Source of the DNA: Nocardia iowensis
GTDB taxonomy: Bacteria; Actinomycetota; Actinomycetes; Mycobacteriales; Mycobacteriaceae
DNA: 64,000 nucleotides
Direction of reading: 5' to 3'
Assembly (NCBI RefSeq): GCF_019222765.1
Contig: NZ_CP078145.1
Coordinates: forward strand, 496,001-560,000
Shown here: piece after piece, positions 61,898 through 64,000 of the stretch
Numbering within the stretch: position 1 is the first letter of the stretch
Layout: each line of letters opens with the position of its first letter
Position numbers and translations under genes: made by a program
The notes under the pieces: model-generated
The model's database searches: none
Seen by the model: the letters and a program-made list of their open reading frames with translations, nothing else
Told to the model about the DNA's origin: nothing

Positions 61898-63516
61898 TTG
61901 TTGTCTCCCTTGAGTTTCAGAACGGCCGGAATATCGAGCCTGCGCAGGCCGCGGGCTCCCGCGGCCCGCATGGCGCCGAGTGCGAAGAGCAGCTTCGGCA
62001 TCGAGTACGGGTACCAGAACAGTTCCTTCTGCTGGGTCGGCAGGATCGGCGTGGTGATCGCCTGCTGACGGCAGTACTTGCGGACGCCGTTGGCGCCGCC
62101 CCAGCGAGCGCCGGTGCCGGACATGCCCCAGCCGCCCATCGGCAGGGCGAAGCTGAACAGATTGCTGAAGACATCGTTGATATTGACCGCGCCCGCGTTC
62201 AGCTGCCTGGCCACTCGGTCGCCATGGTCCTTGTCGCCGGTCCACACCGTCGCCGAGAGCCCGTAGATCGAATCATTGGCCAGCCGAATGGCTTCCGCCT
62301 CGTCGGCCACCTTCATCACCGGCAGGGTCGGGCCGAAGGTCTCTTCGGTGATGCACGACATGGTGTGGTCGACATCGACCAGCACGGTCGGCTCGAACGC
62401 GGTGCCGAACCCGGCCCGCTTGCCGCCGGTGAGCACCTTCGCGCCGGCCGCGACGGCCTCGTCGACGTGGCGTTGCACGATGCTGGTCTGGTTCTCGTTG
62501 GCCAGCGCGCCGACATCGTGCTTGGACTCGCGGCCGTCGATGCCCTGGCGCAGCGCCTTGACGTTCGCGGTCAGCTTGGCGACGAACTCGTCGTAGACCG
62601 GCGCCTCGACGTACACCCGCTCCACCGAGATACACACCTGACCCGAGTTGAACATTCCGCCGAACGCGATGCCGTGCGCGGCGCGATCCAGATCGGCGTC
62701 GGCCAGCACGATGGCCGGGTCCTTACCGCCCAGCTCCAGGCTGTACGGGACCATCCGCTCCGCACACGCCACGGCGATCTTGCGACCGGTCGCGGTCGAA
62801 CCGGTGAACTGGATGTAGTCGGCGTTCTCGACGACGGCGCCGCCGGTCGCGCCCGCGCCGGTGACCACGGCGAAGATCGGGGGAGCGCCGATTTCGGCCC
62901 AGCCCCTTGCCATTTCGAGGGCGGACAGCGGCGTCACCTCGGACGGCTTCAGGATGACGGCGGCACCCGCGGCGAGCGCGGGGAACACATCCAGCGCGGG
63001 CATGGCCACCGGGAAGTTCCACGGCGTGATGACGCCGACCACCGGGTACGGCTTGTACGCGGTGGTCAGCTTCTTCACCCTGGCCAGTGGACTGTGCGGG
63101 GACGGGTGGTCGTCGGCGAGGAACTTGGCCGCGCGCCGGGCGTAGTAGCCGACCAGGTCGGTCGCGAAGGCGGGATCAATGAGCGAGTCGACGCGCGGCT
63201 TGCCCGTTTCGGACTGCACCACGTCGGCGATCGTTTCGGTGTTGTCGATCAGCCAGTCCTGGAATTTCAGCAGCCATTCCTTGCGGCCGTTCGGGCCGAT
63301 GGCCTCCCACTCCGGCTGGTACAGCCGTAGCTCGCGGACCTTGGCCGCGACCTCGTCCGCGGTCACCGCCGGCACCGTCCCGACGACCGCACCGGTGCCG
63401 GGATTGCGCACCTCGATGACGGCGGGGGCGTTGTCCGCTGCCGTTGTCTTCCGCGCGGTTGTCTTGCGCGCCGGTGCCTTCTTTGCCGCGCCGGGCGCTG
63501 GTTCGGTGTTGGTCAC
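61894..63516 (-). CDS. Aldehyde dehydrogenase with Lys/Arg-rich N-terminal tail (GabD2-like)
   Basis: A 540-residue NAD(P)-dependent aldehyde dehydrogenase resembling succinic semialdehyde dehydrogenase GabD2. The active-site Cys is in FNSGQVCISVERV and the general base Glu in LELGGKDPAIV. Conserved FTGSTATGRKIA binds the cofactor. The first ~30 residues (AKKAPARKTTARKTTAA) are a basic, disordered-looking tail absent from typical ALDHs; it may be a natural extension, since the next in-frame start lies inside the domain. First gene of the operon with the SDR. Confidence 0.9.
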   Translation of the reverse strand: MTNTEPAPGAAKKAPARKTTARKTTAADNAPAVIEVRNPGTGAVVGTVPAVTADEVAAKVRELRLYQPEWEAIGPNGRKEWLLKFQDWLIDNTETIADVVQSETGKPRVDSLIDPAFATDLVGYYARRAAKFLADDHPSPHSPLARVKKLTTAYKPYPVVGVITPWNFPVAMPALDVFPALAAGAAVILKPSEVTPLSALEMARGWAEIGAPPIFAVVTGAGATGGAVVENADYIQFTGSTATGRKIAVACAERMVPYSLELGGKDPAIVLADADLDRAAHGIAFGGMFNSGQVCISVERVYVEAPVYDEFVAKLTANVKALRQGIDGRESKHDVGALANENQTSIVQRHVDEAVAAGAKVLTGGKRAGFGTAFEPTVLVDVDHTMSCITEETFGPTLPVMKVADEAEAIRLANDSIYGLSATVWTGDKDHGDRVARQLNAGAVNINDVFSNLFSFALPMGGWGMSGTGARWGGANGVRKYCRQQAITTPILPTQQKELFWYPYSMPKLLFALGAMRAAGARGLRRLDIPAVLKLKGDNK

Positions 63517-63672
63517 TGCTGTTCTCCCACTGACGTTGTGCTGTGAGCCGCGTGGGCTGAGTGTGAATCAGGCCACTGAACTATGATCGTGGCACAATGC
63601 CGGGGGAGATTCTTGGCTCAGTTTGTCAACCGAGCCGCGAGAATTTGTGCTCAGAGAACAATCGGAGGCGCT

Positions 63673-64000
63673 GTGACCACCGCATCACCCGACCGGATCG
63701 GCCCCAACTCCGAAGTGGTCCGCGACTGGCTGGCGGAGTACGTCTACGAGACGATGCGGACCGAGACGCTCGAGCAGGTCGTCGACCGCCTCGACAGCGC
63801 GATCATCGCGCGCATCCCAGAACTCGCCGACCGCGACCTGCGCCGTGACCTCGCCGCGAGCACGCGCGCCCATGCCAGGGTGATGCTGAGCGGAATCACC
63901 AGCGACACCTTCGAATACACGCTGCCCGAAGAGGCACACGCCTTCGCGCGGACGATCGCCCGCCGCGGCTTCGAGCTGCGAATGCTGCTGCGGACCTATC
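63673..64000 (+). CDS. Probable PucR/CdaR-type transcriptional regulator, N-terminal part
   Basis: The first 109 codons of a gene that runs off the window. The helical N-terminus (VRDWLAEYVYETMRTETLEQVVDRLDSAIIARIPEL and IARRGFELRMLLRTY) resembles the N-terminal region of nocardial PucR-family regulators, whose DNA-binding domain is at the C-terminus and so not visible. The GTG at 63673 has GGAGG 4 nt upstream. It is divergent from the ALDH operon, which it may control. The family call rests on this region only. Confidence 0.55.
   Translation, partial: MTTASPDRIGPNSEVVRDWLAEYVYETMRTETLEQVVDRLDSAIIARIPELADRDLRRDLAASTRAHARVMLSGITSDTFEYTLPEEAHAFARTIARRGFELRMLLRTY

Overview
The window is high-GC actinobacterial DNA. 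Gene content and order suggest Nocardia or a close relative within the Mycobacteriales. The strongest clue, judged from memory of the M. tuberculosis map, is two collinear blocks in reverse orientation. Positions 1-21,800 match Rv3666c to Rv3644c (dppABCD, Rv3662c, Rv3661, ssd, the tad/flp pilus genes, a DUF1998 helicase, cspA, topA, holB, tRNA-Thr). Positions 47,351-52,398 match Rv3628 to Rv3624c (ppa, dacB, Rv3626c, tilS, hpt). No rRNA, insertion sequence or CRISPR array was found.

Layout. 1-4,539: 3' end of a dipeptide/oligopeptide ABC importer operon. 4,626-7,203: a degenerate Fic-fold protein, a HAD phosphatase, and between them an intergenic region whose position, promoter, length and terminal hairpin fit an Ms1/MTS2823-type RNA polymerase-binding RNA. 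7,204-12,585: a Tad/Flp pilus operon (ssd, tadA, tadB, tadC, pilin, two TadE-like minor pilins). 12,899-21,784: helicase, cold shock protein, topoisomerase I, DinB and DJ-1/PfpI proteins, DNA polymerase III delta' and tRNA-Thr(CGT). 21,848-22,132: remains of a tyrosine integrase beside that tRNA, where collinearity with mycobacteria stops.

22,153-47,289 is accessory or lineage-variable: a secreted lipase, hydrolases, a Pls/PosA-type nonribosomal peptide synthetase with an overlapping M1 peptidase and a LysE-family exporter, cysteine desulfurase-like and flavin reductase genes, a MarR/MFS efflux pair, a two-component system, two lipoprotein hydrolases and a large SARP/AfsR regulator. 47,351-52,398 returns to the conserved core. 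52,423-58,000 is a three-gene operon joined by 4-nt overlaps: an intact planctomycete-style membrane Ser/Thr kinase, a paralogous pseudokinase and a cyclase-family hydrolase with an altered metal motif. The end holds an amidase, a LysR regulator, an ALDH-SDR operon and the start of a regulator cut by the window edge.

The most interesting systems are (i) the Pls-like synthetase, whose adenylation pocket reads DAESIGTVVK, close to a known lysine code, coupled to an M1 peptidase: a candidate epsilon-poly-lysine-type locus; (ii) the kinase/pseudokinase/cyclase operon; (iii) the Ms1-like RNA and a second three-hairpin RNA candidate upstream of ssd; and (iv) short relay ORFs that bridge operon gaps with ATGA or GTGA overlaps at both ends.
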